Shown in pieces: positions 1 through 9,356 of a stretch of 64,000 nucleotides of DNA. Made by a program: the position numbers and the translations under genes. The number at the start of each line of letters is the position of its first letter. Position 1 is the first letter of the stretch. Where the stretch lies: contig NZ_QEWR01000002.1 in the NCBI RefSeq assembly GCF_003121925.1, positions 620,001 through 684,000 on the forward strand, in the 5' to 3' direction. The notes under the pieces are model-generated. The model was given only the letters and a program-made list of their open reading frames with translations. It was not told where the DNA came from and did no database searches. The DNA is from Ignatzschineria indica (GTDB lineage: Bacteria > Pseudomonadota > Gammaproteobacteria > Cardiobacteriales > Wohlfahrtiimonadaceae).

Positions 1-13
1 CAAAATGAGAATA

Positions 14-39
14 AAGAAAAAGAGCATTACTGCTCTTTC
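14..39 (-). terminator. Intrinsic terminator after the cco/fix operon
   Basis: An inverted repeat (AGAGCA at 21-26 and TGCTCT at 31-36, extended by A/T pairs) is followed on the minus strand by a T-rich tract. It lies just past the stop codon of the FixH-like gene, so it probably ends the oxidase operon. Confidence 0.7.
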
Positions 40-95
40 TCAATCTATCTATATTCATCATCTATATATATGTATATATATTAGTTACCAAGTCA

Positions 96-929
96 CTAGT
101 GGACTCTAAGACGTTCCTCTAGCTCACACACCATATCAGGTGGGCAGTTAACTAGGGTTCGCCCTACCAACTCATGTCGATCCTCACCCTTAAGAATATC
201 AAGCTCTAAACCCCAAGGCCCAATTCGCGGAAAACTGATTGGCACTGAATATAGACCAGGTTCTGACATTTCAAGGTTAAAATCTCTATTTAACTCTTGC
301 TCAGCAGAACGGGTGAATTTTGCAACAACTTCAGCATTCTCCAATGGATTCCCTTCTTTATCTAAAAGCTGAACAACAAAGAAGTTATCCTGATCCACAA
401 ACGGGGTTTCAGCAAAGCCAAACTTCACCTGCCAACCACGTCTCTCCTGCTCCAAAAGACGTTTCTGATAAGCATTATAATACGCTTCTTTCTTGTGATA
501 GGCATTAGGAACTTCTCCGGGGAATCTAGTACTCACAAAAGCATCTTCAGCATTTGTCTTAAAGATCAATCCCTTCTCTGCCATCACGACAAAGGCACCA
601 TTTTGAATCGTTAAAACTAAGAAGAAGCCCAATATCGTAATGGGAGCCCAATGCATTCGTTTACCATCTTTATCACGAAGACTCTTCATCCCGCCAGAAG
701 CGATAAGATAATAAGCAAATGAAGTTAGCAGATTACAGGTGATATAGAGTGTAAATACATCACCACCACGCCAATGCAAAATAGAGAAAGGAACAACAAC
801 TGCTATTCCCATCAATGCTGTAATACTCGCTGCTTGTAACGGTGTAAATCTTAGTAGCCTGTGTAAAATAATACAGGCCACTAATACTGATGCGATACCG
901 AGCAGCATTATTGCTACAGTTTCATTCAT
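96..929 (-). CDS. FixH-like cytochrome oxidase assembly protein with extra membrane segments
   Basis: A 277-aa membrane protein directly downstream of ccoG. The C-terminal half (about 95-277) looks like FixH: one hydrophobic segment at about 93-115, then a beta-rich periplasmic domain ending with Gly-Pro-Trp-Gly and a conserved-looking Leu-Val-Gly-Arg. FixH proteins help assemble cbb3-type oxidase, probably through copper delivery. Typical FixH is about 150-180 aa. Here three additional hydrophobic helices (about 6-25, 32-52, 58-78) precede the FixH part, so this is either an N-terminal fusion or a lineage-specific long form. It is separated from ccoG by about 20 bp and is presumably co-transcribed. 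The FixH call is moderately sure; the role of the extra helices is unknown. Confidence 0.65.
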   Translation of the reverse strand: MNETVAIMLLGIASVLVACIILHRLLRFTPLQAASITALMGIAVVVPFSILHWRGGDVFTLYITCNLLTSFAYYLIASGGMKSLRDKDGKRMHWAPITILGFFLVLTIQNGAFVVMAEKGLIFKTNAEDAFVSTRFPGEVPNAYHKKEAYYNAYQKRLLEQERRGWQVKFGFAETPFVDQDNFFVVQLLDKEGNPLENAEVVAKFTRSAEQELNRDFNLEMSEPGLYSVPISFPRIGPWGLELDILKGEDRHELVGRTLVNCPPDMVCELEERLRVH

Positions 930-949
930 AGACTTAAATTAATCCTCTT

Positions 950-2392
950 TTATCTCTCAAGAAATATCGCTTTCATCTGCTGCTTATCAATGACATCCCC
1001 TGTCTCTGGATCAGAAACAGTAATATCAAATGTAACCTTAGGAATAAACGCAACATTCTTGTCTTTACGGACTGCCGCATTGAGAGCTACACGCTCACCC
1101 GGCTTTAAGGTAATATCGTTAAAACGCATCGCTAACTCATAACCCTCATCCTCTACTGCGACATGAATTTTCTGTGCATCGAGCGTCAAGTTATTAAACT
1201 TCAATTCGTAAGTATTTTGAAGTCGACCATCACTTAAGAGTGTTGGCGGTTTACGGGTTGATTCAACAATATAGTGTGCAACATCTCGATGCGAAACGCT
1301 CCAAGCCAAGATTGCTGCAACAATGATGATTACAATACCATAACCAATATTTCTTGGTGTAAAGTAATTAGTCTTTTTACCCTCTAAACTATTTTCAGAA
1401 GCGTAACGTATTAATCCCGTTGGATATTTAAGGCTCGTCATCATATTGTGACAAGCATCAATACAGAGACCACACGTAATACAGCGATAGTTGATACCAT
1501 CACGAATATCGATACCTGCGGGACAGACCTGCACACATAGATCACAATCGATACAATCACCGTAACCTTCTTCAATACGTGTATCACGATCTCTTAAAGC
1601 CTTCGTTGGTTTTGCTCTTCCCTTAGTTCTCTCACCTCTTGCTTCATCATAAGTGACTACGAGCGTATCTTTATCAAACATAACCCCTTGGAAACGAGCA
1701 TAAGGACACATGTAAGTACAGACTTGCTCACGAGAGAAACCCGCCATAATAAAGGTTGCTGCAGTTATAAATGCGATCGCCCCATATGCTGCAAAAGGCG
1801 CTTGCCCAATAAACACAACTTTAATCAATTCTGGTGCAGGCATCCAATATGAGGTAAATGTGAACCCTGTCCATGCAGAAAAAATAAGCCAAACTAACCA
1901 AGTCAAACCGATCTTACTAATTTTCTCTCCATTCCATGGCCCTTCATGTAGACGTTTACGCGCATTACGATTTCCTTGAATGACGCTCTCAATCATAATG
2001 AATGCATCAGTCCAAAGCGTCTGGAAGCAGAAATACCCACAGAATACCCGTCCTAATACGGCGGTTACAAAGAAAAGGGAGAATGCAAAAATAGCCAAAA
2101 TACCTGCTAACCAGAATATATTTTGAATATCGACAGGTAAGCTAAAGATATAGAAGGTCTTCGCCGTTAAATCGAATACGACAGCCTGTCCTGGTAGGCC
2201 AGGGCCTCTATCCCATGGCACCCAAGGTAATAAATAAAAGACAAGAAATGCTAATGCTAAAACGGAACTTTTAAAAGTTCTAAATTTCCCCTTAACACTG
2301 CGGGGGTAGATAGGAATACGTTTTGCATAAAGCGAATCACTGCTTGGAGTTGTATTGTTCTGCTCTGATAGATTATTTGCCACTCTCTTCAT
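950..2392 (-). CDS. ccoG: CcoG, iron-sulfur accessory protein for cbb3 oxidase
   Basis: A 480-aa polyferredoxin-like membrane protein (FixG/RdxA/CcoG family). The N-terminal half has about five hydrophobic helices and a NapH-like Cys motif region (VFCGYFCFQTLW, CTYMCPYARFQG). Near the middle are two [4Fe-4S] ferredoxin motifs, CIDCDLCVQVCP and CITCGLCIDAC. The last 120 residues form an IgG-like periplasmic domain. CcoG is known to handle Cu(II) reduction for cbb3 copper-site assembly. It lies between ccoP and the FixH-like gene. A terminator separates it from ccoP, so it may be transcribed less than the structural genes or from its own promoter. Length and motifs are normal for the family. 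Confidence 0.93.
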   Translation of the reverse strand: MKRVANNLSEQNNTTPSSDSLYAKRIPIYPRSVKGKFRTFKSSVLALAFLVFYLLPWVPWDRGPGLPGQAVVFDLTAKTFYIFSLPVDIQNIFWLAGILAIFAFSLFFVTAVLGRVFCGYFCFQTLWTDAFIMIESVIQGNRNARKRLHEGPWNGEKISKIGLTWLVWLIFSAWTGFTFTSYWMPAPELIKVVFIGQAPFAAYGAIAFITAATFIMAGFSREQVCTYMCPYARFQGVMFDKDTLVVTYDEARGERTKGRAKPTKALRDRDTRIEEGYGDCIDCDLCVQVCPAGIDIRDGINYRCITCGLCIDACHNMMTSLKYPTGLIRYASENSLEGKKTNYFTPRNIGYGIVIIIVAAILAWSVSHRDVAHYIVESTRKPPTLLSDGRLQNTYELKFNNLTLDAQKIHVAVEDEGYELAMRFNDITLKPGERVALNAAVRKDKNVAFIPKVTFDITVSDPETGDVIDKQQMKAIFLER

Positions 2393-2494
2393 CCTTTATG
2401 AGCTAATGATTTTATAAGGGATTCATTATAACTAAATTTGATAAAAATCTTAAGTGTTCCCAGAAAGGAAATCATTTTTTACGTTCTAAATCAA

Positions 2495-2527
2495 TAAAAA
2501 GGCCCTTTACTAAAATAAAGGGCCTTT
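2495..2527 (-). terminator. Terminator between ccoP and ccoG
   Basis: A 12-bp stem (AAAGGCCCTTTA at 2498-2509 with its complement at 2516-2527) is followed on the minus strand by a T tract. It would end most ccoNOQP transcripts before ccoG; read-through or a separate promoter must serve ccoG-fixH. Confidence 0.8.
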
Positions 2528-2595
2528 GAAGATCTTTTTAATGGAGCTCTGAAGGTATCTATACTACAACCATCTCCTCACTCCATTAAGAGAAC

Positions 2596-3633
2596 TTATT
2601 GATTAGACTCTTCCGCACTATTTCCACCTAATTGGTGAACATAGACAGCTAATGCACGAATCTGCTCCGGGCTTAAACGTGATTCCCAAGCCGGCATCAC
2701 ACGGTTCGTGGTATTAGGATCAACCCCGTCACGAATTTGTGGGATAATTGCCGCAACCTTCTCTTCTGGAGTCTCTTTTGAATTAATATCTACAATCTCC
2801 CAGATCTGATCAGTTAAGTTAGGCGCACCAAGAAGCGGGTTACCCTGAGCCTTACGCGGATCTTTTGTAAAGTCTACATGACATGTAAAACATGCACCTT
2901 TACCAAAGAAGAGCTCTTCACCACGTGATGTTGCCTCATCGGGAGTATAGTTATTAGAGAGTGTTAATGTATATTTAGCAACATCTTCAATCTCTTGAGG
3001 AGTCATCGTTAGTTTACCAGCAGGCATGTTACCACGGCGACCTTTAGTAATTGTCTCCTCGATCTGCGCTAAACTACCACCCCAAAGCCAGTTATCATCA
3101 TTCAAGTTAGGATAGAGACCAACGATTCCTTGCGCTTGTGGACCATGACACGTTGCACAGTTATCAACAAAAAGTGTTTTACCTGCATTCTCCGCAAACT
3201 TAATCATATTGGGATCATTGATGATCTCTTCTTCTGTTTTAGCCATAAGCTCAGAGAAGTGTTCATGACGCTTCAATGCTTCAGGAGATGATTGTAACTC
3301 ATTGACAAGTCTTGTACGTGTTGTCCAGTGAACTTTAACACGCTCCATCTGCGCATTATCTGCATCTTCTACATCAACTAAAAGATCCCCTGATTGTTGC
3401 ACTACAGGTCGTTCAATCTCAACCTTGTAGATCCCTTTAGTATAGCCATTTGCCATCGGCCAAGTTGGGAAAAGAATCCAGTAGCCGATTGCAAATATAA
3501 TCGTTCCGTAGAAAGCATAGAGCCACCATCTAGGGAGAGGATTATTATACTCCTGGAGGTCACCGTCCCATACGTGACCGGTTGTTTCTACCTCTGCATT
3601 GTTTAAATCTTTCTTATTTGTGTTTTCACTCAT
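2596..3633 (-). CDS. ccoP: cbb3 oxidase subunit III, di-haem cytochrome CcoP
   Basis: A 345-aa membrane-anchored di-haem cytochrome c. One N-terminal transmembrane segment follows the PLPRWWLY motif (about 33-58). Two CxxCH haem-binding motifs follow: CATCH near residue 158 and CFTCH near residue 249, each with a downstream Met ligand candidate (GNMPAG; RVMPAW). CcoP feeds electrons to CcoO and CcoN in the inner membrane. It is the last structural gene of ccoNOQP and precedes a terminator. Length is slightly above the usual 290-320 aa because of an acidic linker between the helix and the first haem domain. Confidence 0.95.
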   Translation of the reverse strand: MSENTNKKDLNNAEVETTGHVWDGDLQEYNNPLPRWWLYAFYGTIIFAIGYWILFPTWPMANGYTKGIYKVEIERPVVQQSGDLLVDVEDADNAQMERVKVHWTTRTRLVNELQSSPEALKRHEHFSELMAKTEEEIINDPNMIKFAENAGKTLFVDNCATCHGPQAQGIVGLYPNLNDDNWLWGGSLAQIEETITKGRRGNMPAGKLTMTPQEIEDVAKYTLTLSNNYTPDEATSRGEELFFGKGACFTCHVDFTKDPRKAQGNPLLGAPNLTDQIWEIVDINSKETPEEKVAAIIPQIRDGVDPNTTNRVMPAWESRLSPEQIRALAVYVHQLGGNSAEESNQ

Positions 3634-3676
3634 TATTTTATTCCTCAGTCACTTTGACCATGAAGAGATCTTTCAC

Positions 3677-3910
3677 TTATTTGTGTCCATTGCTTTGATC
3701 TTGAGTTTTGTCTTTCTGCTCTTTCTGATCAAAGAGGAACTCTTCATCATCCATAAATGGAATATATCGATACTCATCAAACCGTTTTTTCCGAGCTTTA
3801 CCGGTGAATGTGTAGATGATAATTCCGATAAAGACAGCAAAGAAGATAACAGCTGCTAAGGTTTTACTATTGCCTAAGTCTGTAAACCACATAAAGAAAT
3901 CCATCATCAC
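3677..3910 (-). CDS. ccoQ: cbb3 oxidase small subunit CcoQ
   Basis: A 77-aa protein with one transmembrane helix (about 18-36) and a charged C-terminal tail rich in Lys, Asp and Gln. Size, single helix and position between ccoO and ccoP identify it as CcoQ/FixQ, which stabilises the assembled oxidase. It lies 15 bp downstream of ccoO. The C-terminal part is poorly conserved in the family, so the call rests mainly on topology and context. An 86-codon frame on the other strand here is only a shadow. Confidence 0.85.
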   Translation of the reverse strand: MMMDFFMWFTDLGNSKTLAAVIFFAVFIGIIIYTFTGKARKKRFDEYRYIPFMDDEEFLFDQKEQKDKTQDQSNGHK

Positions 3911-3925
3911 ACGCTCTCCTTTAAA

Positions 3926-4753
3926 TTAACGGAATTCACTAAATTCGATACCCTGGTCTTCTTTAAACTCAACCATTGTTCCTAATACCTGAAGGTAAGC
4001 AACAATTGCATCCATTTTAGTGAGACGGTCAGGATTCATATCGTAATTTCCTGCAGCTGCCTGTGCTTCTAAGTTTTGTGCCGCAAGGTCAATAACAAGC
4101 ATATTGGCAACATCAATACCAAAGCGCTCTATATTTGCCTGATATTCCTCTTCTGTCTTCGAGTAAGGAACACCAGCAATGCGCGCTGCACTTAAGTGCT
4201 CCTTAACATCTGCATAGTAGAGATCATCTTCAAGCAACCAAGGATATTTAGGCATAATTGATGCCGGAACGCGGCTCTTAGGATCGACTAAGTGATCCAC
4301 ATGCCATTGGTTATCCATTTTACCACCCACACGTGCAAGGTCTGGCCCAATACGACGCGATCCCCATTGGAATGGTTTGTCAAATTGAGATTCTGCCGCT
4401 AATGAGTAGTGTCCATAACGCTCATACTCATCCTGCATAGGACGAATCTGTTGTGAGTGACAGTTATAGCAACCTTCCGCTACATAGATATTACGACCTA
4501 AAAATTCTAATGGTGTATAAGGACGGATCGCATCTACTTCACGAGTGACCATCACTGCATTACCATTTTCATCAAGAACGGGTTGGAAGTTCTCATCAAG
4601 CTTTACTTCTGTAACGTTCTTCTTCACTTCTTCGATCGTTCCATCAATATAGAAGAGAGGAACAATCTCGATCAACCCACCGATACTAATCACCGCAAGT
4701 GTGAAGAGAAGTAAAAGCCCTGTATTTTTTTCTAAACGTTCATGTTTAATCAT
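3926..4753 (-). CDS. ccoO: cbb3 oxidase subunit II, mono-haem cytochrome CcoO
   Basis: A 275-aa protein with one N-terminal membrane anchor (about 11-33) and a single CxxCH motif in CYNCHSQQIRPM, the family signature. The C-terminal region has the conserved MDAIVAYLQVLG helix. Family members are often about 200-240 aa; here a charged insertion of roughly 25 residues (about 37-66) lies between the anchor and the haem domain. CcoO passes electrons from CcoP to the CcoN active site. It starts 17 bp after ccoN ends, so it is clearly in the same operon. Confidence 0.95.
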   Translation of the reverse strand: MIKHERLEKNTGLLLLFTLAVISIGGLIEIVPLFYIDGTIEEVKKNVTEVKLDENFQPVLDENGNAVMVTREVDAIRPYTPLEFLGRNIYVAEGCYNCHSQQIRPMQDEYERYGHYSLAAESQFDKPFQWGSRRIGPDLARVGGKMDNQWHVDHLVDPKSRVPASIMPKYPWLLEDDLYYADVKEHLSAARIAGVPYSKTEEEYQANIERFGIDVANMLVIDLAAQNLEAQAAAGNYDMNPDRLTKMDAIVAYLQVLGTMVEFKEDQGIEFSEFR

Positions 4754-4769
4754 TAAAATTTTCTCCTAA

Positions 4770-6227
4770 TTACGCATGAGCTTTTGCATCAGGGATTAAC
4801 GCATTGTTATCCGCTTGAGCACGAGTACCTACAATCATTGTCATTACAAAGTTAATGATCATAAGAACAGCACCCAATAAGAACATGCCACCACCAATTG
4901 CTCTGAAGATATACGGAGTATGCATAAACTTAACTGTTTCAATAAATTCGTATGCAAGTGTTCCATACTCAGGGTTAAATGCACGCAACATCATACCTTG
5001 ACCGATACCCGCAACCCATAAAGAAACAATGTAGATTACAATTCCAATCGTCGCTAACCAGAAGTGAGCAAAGATCATGCGCTCGCTCCAGATCTTACCA
5101 CCAAACACACGTGGAACCATGTGATAGAGTGACGCGAATGTAATCATCGCAACCCATCCTAATGCACCCGCATGAACGTGACCTACTGTCCAGTCAGTAT
5201 AGTGAGAGAGTGCGTTAACAGAACGAAGACTCATTAATGGACCTTCAAATGTACTCATACCATAGAAGGAGAGAGATACCACCATGAAGCGGATAATTGG
5301 ATTAGTACGGATTGAATCCCATGCACCTGACAAGGTCATGATACCGTTAATCATCCCACCCCATGAAGGAAGAAGAAGAATAATTGAGAATGTTGCAGAG
5401 AGTGAGCTCACCCAGTCTGGAAGTGAAGTCCAATGCAAGTGATGCGCACCAGCCCACATATATAGGAAGGTCAATGCCCAGAAGTGAACAATCGAAAGAC
5501 GATATGAGTAGATCGGACGACCCGCCTCTTTCGGTACGAAGTAATACATCATACCAAGGAACGCAACTGTTAAGATGAAACCAACAGCGTTATGTCCATA
5601 CCACCATTGCACCATTGCATCCTGCATACCGCTAAATACGTTATAAGATTTTAAACCCTCTGCGCCAAATACAGGAATCGAGATGTTGTTAAATACATGG
5701 AGAAGTGTCGTCGCGAGGATAAACGCAAGATAGAACCAGTTAGCAACATAGATATGCTTCTGTTTACGACGTAAAACAGTCATTACAAAAACAAAGAAAT
5801 ACATCAACCAGATAACGGCTACCGCCCAGTCAAAAATCCACTCAAATTCAGCATACTCTTTACCTTGAGTGTAACCCATCATGTAGCTGATCGGAACCAA
5901 TGTAAATACAACTGTCCAGCCAATCCATACAATATATGCCAAGACTGGATAGGCTAATCTTACCTGACACGTTCTCTGCACAACATAGAAAGATGTACCG
6001 ATTAATGCAGATCCCCCCATACCAAAGATAACTAAAGTGGTATGAACAGGTCTAAGGCGCCCGAACGTTAGTCCTGGCAAATCAAAGTTTAATACTGGCC
6101 AGGTCAGCTCTAACGCCGCCCAAAGTCCAGCAGATAATCCTAGTGCTCCAAAAAACAGAGTACTAACTACGAGCCCACGGATTACTCCGTACTCATAATG
6201 ATCATGAAGACTTTTACTTTGTCCCAT
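4770..6227 (-). CDS. ccoN: cbb3 oxidase catalytic subunit CcoN
   Basis: A 485-aa haem-copper oxidase subunit I of the C family, reducing O2 to water at low oxygen tension. The protein has about 12 transmembrane helices. Expected haem and CuB histidine regions are visible: RPVHTTLVIFG, WWYGHNAVGF, GAHHLHW and VGHVHAGALGWV. I chose the ATG at 6227 rather than an in-frame TTG at 6248, because GGGGGA lies just upstream and the protein then starts MGQSKSLHDHYEY. It heads the ccoNOQP cluster. An FNR-type box about 95 bp upstream suggests induction at low oxygen. Confidence 0.97.
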   Translation of the reverse strand: MGQSKSLHDHYEYGVIRGLVVSTLFFGALGLSAGLWAALELTWPVLNFDLPGLTFGRLRPVHTTLVIFGMGGSALIGTSFYVVQRTCQVRLAYPVLAYIVWIGWTVVFTLVPISYMMGYTQGKEYAEFEWIFDWAVAVIWLMYFFVFVMTVLRRKQKHIYVANWFYLAFILATTLLHVFNNISIPVFGAEGLKSYNVFSGMQDAMVQWWYGHNAVGFILTVAFLGMMYYFVPKEAGRPIYSYRLSIVHFWALTFLYMWAGAHHLHWTSLPDWVSSLSATFSIILLLPSWGGMINGIMTLSGAWDSIRTNPIIRFMVVSLSFYGMSTFEGPLMSLRSVNALSHYTDWTVGHVHAGALGWVAMITFASLYHMVPRVFGGKIWSERMIFAHFWLATIGIVIYIVSLWVAGIGQGMMLRAFNPEYGTLAYEFIETVKFMHTPYIFRAIGGGMFLLGAVLMIINFVMTMIVGTRAQADNNALIPDAKAHA

Positions 6228-6321
6228 AGTTCCCCCAAAATTTAACAAACATCATTTTAAAAATGCATCCCATACTAATGTTACTCGAGCCATCATCTTA
6301 CTAGAATCAAGCAGTTGTGTC

Positions 6322-6335
6322 TTGATATCTATCAA
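6322..6335. promoter_or_regulatory. FNR/ANR-type box upstream of ccoN
   Basis: TTGATATCTATCAA is a perfect match to the FNR/ANR consensus TTGAT-N4-ATCAA. It lies 95 bp upstream of the chosen ccoN ATG on the minus strand, a plausible site for anaerobic or microaerobic activation of ccoNOQP. The link to FNR is inference from the consensus and from how cco operons are usually controlled. Confidence 0.75.
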
Positions 6336-6397
6336 TAATAAATAGTATCAAAGCAAGAAGCGCCAACCTCCGCAGTTCAGCGCATATTAAACAAGAG

Positions 6398-7756
6398 TTA
6401 TACAGGCAAATCAACCCCCGTAATCATTTTGAATACTTTTACCGCATAGCGATCAGTCATTCCAGAAACGAAGTCTGTAACCTGTTGCACTCGCTTATAT
6501 GGATCAGAACTAATAGCCCGCCCCTCACAGAAAAACTGATCAGGCAGGAACTTTAACAACATCTTAGTTCTTGCCCCACCCTTCTCTCCAAATTCAACCG
6601 CCTCAGTAAAAGCTTCTAGCAGAGTCTCTAAAACTTTAAATCCTGCAATTCCCACCTCTAAAACTGTATCAGAGTGATAAACGTTTGCTTGCGAATAAGC
6701 TTTAATCTCTCGAAGTGACGCTGATGCCGGAATAAGATCCAGCAAACTCTTACTAAAACGCCCTTCTAAAATTGCTGCTTCATTCTCAATGAAAGCCTTT
6801 ATTGTCTGATCTACCAGTAGACCTATCGCAAATGCTCTAAGATATTCCACCCGATCTTTCGATCGAGTAAAACGACTCAATTTCTCTTCAGGTAATTTTG
6901 TCGTACTAGTAATCACAGACTCTAAAAAATGGGCTACTTGCTCACTTCCTAATAATCTTAAACGATAAGCATCCTCTAAATCTACTAGATGGTAACAAAT
7001 ATCGTCTGCCGCCTCTAATAGATATGCTAAAGGATGTCGAAACCAAGCCCCCTCAACTGTTGGGTGAGGTGTCATTGAAGAAGCTGTCGCGACCTCCGAA
7101 AAGAGCTTTTTTTCTGATTGAAAGTAATTGAATTTCTTAAATGCTACATTTTCATCACGGGGCTTATGTAGACTTGCACAGGGATATTTTAAGATTGAAG
7201 CTAAAACCGGGATTGAAAGCTGTAATCCACCTCTATTAGTAGAATTTTGCAACTTTGTCAAAACCCGAAAAGCTTGAGCATTTCCCTCAAAAGCTAGAAA
7301 GTCAGCTTGCTCTTCAGGCTTCATCTGTGACAAAACATCACGGCCTACGTTATTACGTTTGAAAAAGCGACTGATCGCCTCCTCACCGGCATGACCAAAT
7401 GGCGGATTACCAATATCATGCGCTAAAGCGCCTGCTGCCATAATTGCCCCTAAATCAGCAGGCGTCATCTCAAAGAGCGCATTCTTACGTGCTAGATGCT
7501 CCCCAAGTAGAGAACCTAAACTGCGACAGACACTACTAACCTCTAAACTATGTGTTAAGCGAGTCCGAACATAATCGGTCTGCGCTAAAGGAAAAACCTG
7601 CGTTTTATCTTGAAGACGTCTAAAAGCAGCAGAGAAGATAAGGCGATCGAAATCTTTCTGGAAATCGGTACGATAACTCTGCACCCCCTGCTTGACCTCA
7701 ACACCTAATCGCTCTTGAGGTAATAACTCCTGCCAACGTCTACAATATCGATCCAT
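6398..7756 (-). CDS. dgt: dGTPase / dNTP triphosphohydrolase of the HD family
   Basis: A 452-aa HD-domain protein of the Dgt type, which hydrolyses dGTP (some members other dNTPs) to the nucleoside and triphosphate. The metal-binding HD motif is in LAHDIGNPPFGHAGEEAI, preceded by RTRLTHSLEVSSV with the first His. A further HD-superfamily Asp lies in EAADDICYHLVDLEDA. The start at 7756 is preferred over 7774: AAGGAG sits 7 nt upstream, inside the last codons of tsaD, and the two genes are then separated by 4 nt and probably translationally coupled. Dgt influences dNTP pools and phage resistance in other bacteria. Whether this enzyme is dGTP-specific cannot be read from sequence. Confidence 0.9.
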   Translation of the reverse strand: MDRYCRRWQELLPQERLGVEVKQGVQSYRTDFQKDFDRLIFSAAFRRLQDKTQVFPLAQTDYVRTRLTHSLEVSSVCRSLGSLLGEHLARKNALFEMTPADLGAIMAAGALAHDIGNPPFGHAGEEAISRFFKRNNVGRDVLSQMKPEEQADFLAFEGNAQAFRVLTKLQNSTNRGGLQLSIPVLASILKYPCASLHKPRDENVAFKKFNYFQSEKKLFSEVATASSMTPHPTVEGAWFRHPLAYLLEAADDICYHLVDLEDAYRLRLLGSEQVAHFLESVITSTTKLPEEKLSRFTRSKDRVEYLRAFAIGLLVDQTIKAFIENEAAILEGRFSKSLLDLIPASASLREIKAYSQANVYHSDTVLEVGIAGFKVLETLLEAFTEAVEFGEKGGARTKMLLKFLPDQFFCEGRAISSDPYKRVQQVTDFVSGMTDRYAVKVFKMITGVDLPV

Positions 7757-7760
7757 CCCT

Positions 7761-8780
7761 TTACTCCTTGGCATCCCGCTCTGTTAACTGGTCGATCGGC
7801 CAACGAGCTAAAAGCTTTACAGATTCGCTTTCCTCACCTCGACTCAAGCGTTCACATCCTAGATAAGCAACCATTGCACCATTATCCGTACAAAACTCTG
7901 ATCGAGGAAAATAGACCTTAAAATCTTTAATGCCACTTAAACGTCTCAGCTCTGCGCGAAGATGCTGGTTAGCACCTACACCTCCCGATACCACTAAATT
8001 TTTAGCACCGGTCAGTTTTAGTGCTCTTAAAGATTTTTGAATCAAAGTATCGATTAATGCCTCCTGAAATGCAGCAGCAATATCAGGGTAGTCAGCTTCA
8101 GTTGCCTCTTCAATCGTCAATAGGGCCTTTGTTTTAATACCGCTAAAACTAAACTCTAACCCCGGGCGATTCACCATCGGTCGTGGAAAGTGGTAACGAG
8201 TAGGATCACCCTCTTCAGCCAGCTTTGCTAATTCTGGGCCTCCTGGATAAGGAAGACCCATTATCTTTGCTGTTTTATCAAAGGCTTCCCCAACTGCATC
8301 ATCAAGGCTCTCACCTAAAAGGTCATAATCACCAAAATCACGCACTAAGACAAGTTGCGTATGACCTCCGGAAACCAATAGCGTTACAAAGGGATATTCT
8401 GGCCGCTCTTCCTCTAACATGACCGCCATTAGATGAGCTTCCATATGATTAACACCCAAAATAGGAATATTAAGCGCTAACCCTAAACCTTGAGCATAAG
8501 TTGCCGCAACCATTAACGCGCCGATTAAACCAGGTCCTCGCGTAAAAGCGATTCCTTCTAAATCATGAAGATTAATTCCCGCCTCTTCAATCGCAGCATT
8601 GACTAAAAGGGGAAGCTTACGAATATGATCTCTCGATGCTAACTCTGGTACTACACCACCATATTGAGCATGCAAAGCAATTTGGGAGTAGAGCTGATGT
8701 GCTAATAACTTCCTCTCTGCCCCATCGTAAATGGCGACACCTGTCTCATCACATGAACTTTCAATTCCTAATACAATCAC
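7761..8780 (-). CDS. tsaD: TsaD, tRNA N6-threonylcarbamoyladenosine transferase
   Basis: A 339-aa ASKHA-fold protein of the TsaD/Gcp (Kae1) family. It transfers threonylcarbamoyl from TC-AMP to A37 of ANN-decoding tRNAs together with TsaB and TsaE. Visible motifs are GIESSCDETG at the N-terminus, the metal-binding HMEAH near residue 111, LVSGGHTQL, and VVSGGVGAN. Full length compared with the family (about 335-345 aa). It is the upstream partner of dgt in a short minus-strand cluster; the more usual neighbour rpsU is not in the window. Confidence 0.97.
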   Translation of the reverse strand: MIVLGIESSCDETGVAIYDGAERKLLAHQLYSQIALHAQYGGVVPELASRDHIRKLPLLVNAAIEEAGINLHDLEGIAFTRGPGLIGALMVAATYAQGLGLALNIPILGVNHMEAHLMAVMLEEERPEYPFVTLLVSGGHTQLVLVRDFGDYDLLGESLDDAVGEAFDKTAKIMGLPYPGGPELAKLAEEGDPTRYHFPRPMVNRPGLEFSFSGIKTKALLTIEEATEADYPDIAAAFQEALIDTLIQKSLRALKLTGAKNLVVSGGVGANQHLRAELRRLSGIKDFKVYFPRSEFCTDNGAMVAYLGCERLSRGEESESVKLLARWPIDQLTERDAKE

Positions 8781-8829
8781 TTTTGCCTCTGCTCAAACTA
8801 ATATCCAATAAAAGATTCAATCGTAAGAA

Positions 8830-9201
8830 TCAATAAAAGAGAATCGCCAACCAGACAGTGGCAAAAAGAAGGAGTGCCACCATCACAAGTGCTGAACCAA
8901 TATCTTTCGCCTGCCCCGATAAAGGGTGATGCTCCAAACTTATACGATCTACCACAGACTCAATAGCCGAATTAACAAGCTCCATCAGAAAGATCAAAAT
9001 CGCACTTCCAAGAAGAAGAGCTAACTCAACACCACTATCCGCAATCAAAAAAGCGAGCGGAACAATAACAATTCCCGCCCACAACTCTTGACGAATCGCC
9101 TCTTCATTGCGGTAAGCTGCTTGCAGACCTCTTAGAGAATATTGGGTTGCTGCAACAATTCTTGCCAACCCCTTACGGTTAGGCTTATTCATCTTTTGCA
9201 T
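8830..9201 (-). CDS. dgkA: Diacylglycerol kinase DgkA
   Basis: A 123-aa inner-membrane protein of the prokaryotic DgkA family, which phosphorylates diacylglycerol from membrane-derived oligosaccharide and lipopolysaccharide turnover. Three hydrophobic helices are visible (about 40-58, 62-80, 102-122). The family signature with catalytic Glu and metal ligands appears as FLMELVNSAIESVVDRIS. The start is the ATG at 9201, just inside a GTG at 9204, with AAGGGT upstream. It lies upstream of tsaD with a gap of about 50 bp. Confidence 0.95.
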   Translation of the reverse strand: MQKMNKPNRKGLARIVAATQYSLRGLQAAYRNEEAIRQELWAGIVIVPLAFLIADSGVELALLLGSAILIFLMELVNSAIESVVDRISLEHHPLSGQAKDIGSALVMVALLLFATVWLAILFY

Positions 9202-9356
9202 CACTTTTGTACCCTTATCGATAACCTCATTATCGATTGATCATTATCGATTGATTGACCGACTCTATACTAATTCTACCCATTGATCATCTCGATCTAC
9301 TCGTATCTATCTAGTTACATCGATCGATTTAAACAAATCAATCAATATAAAAGTGA

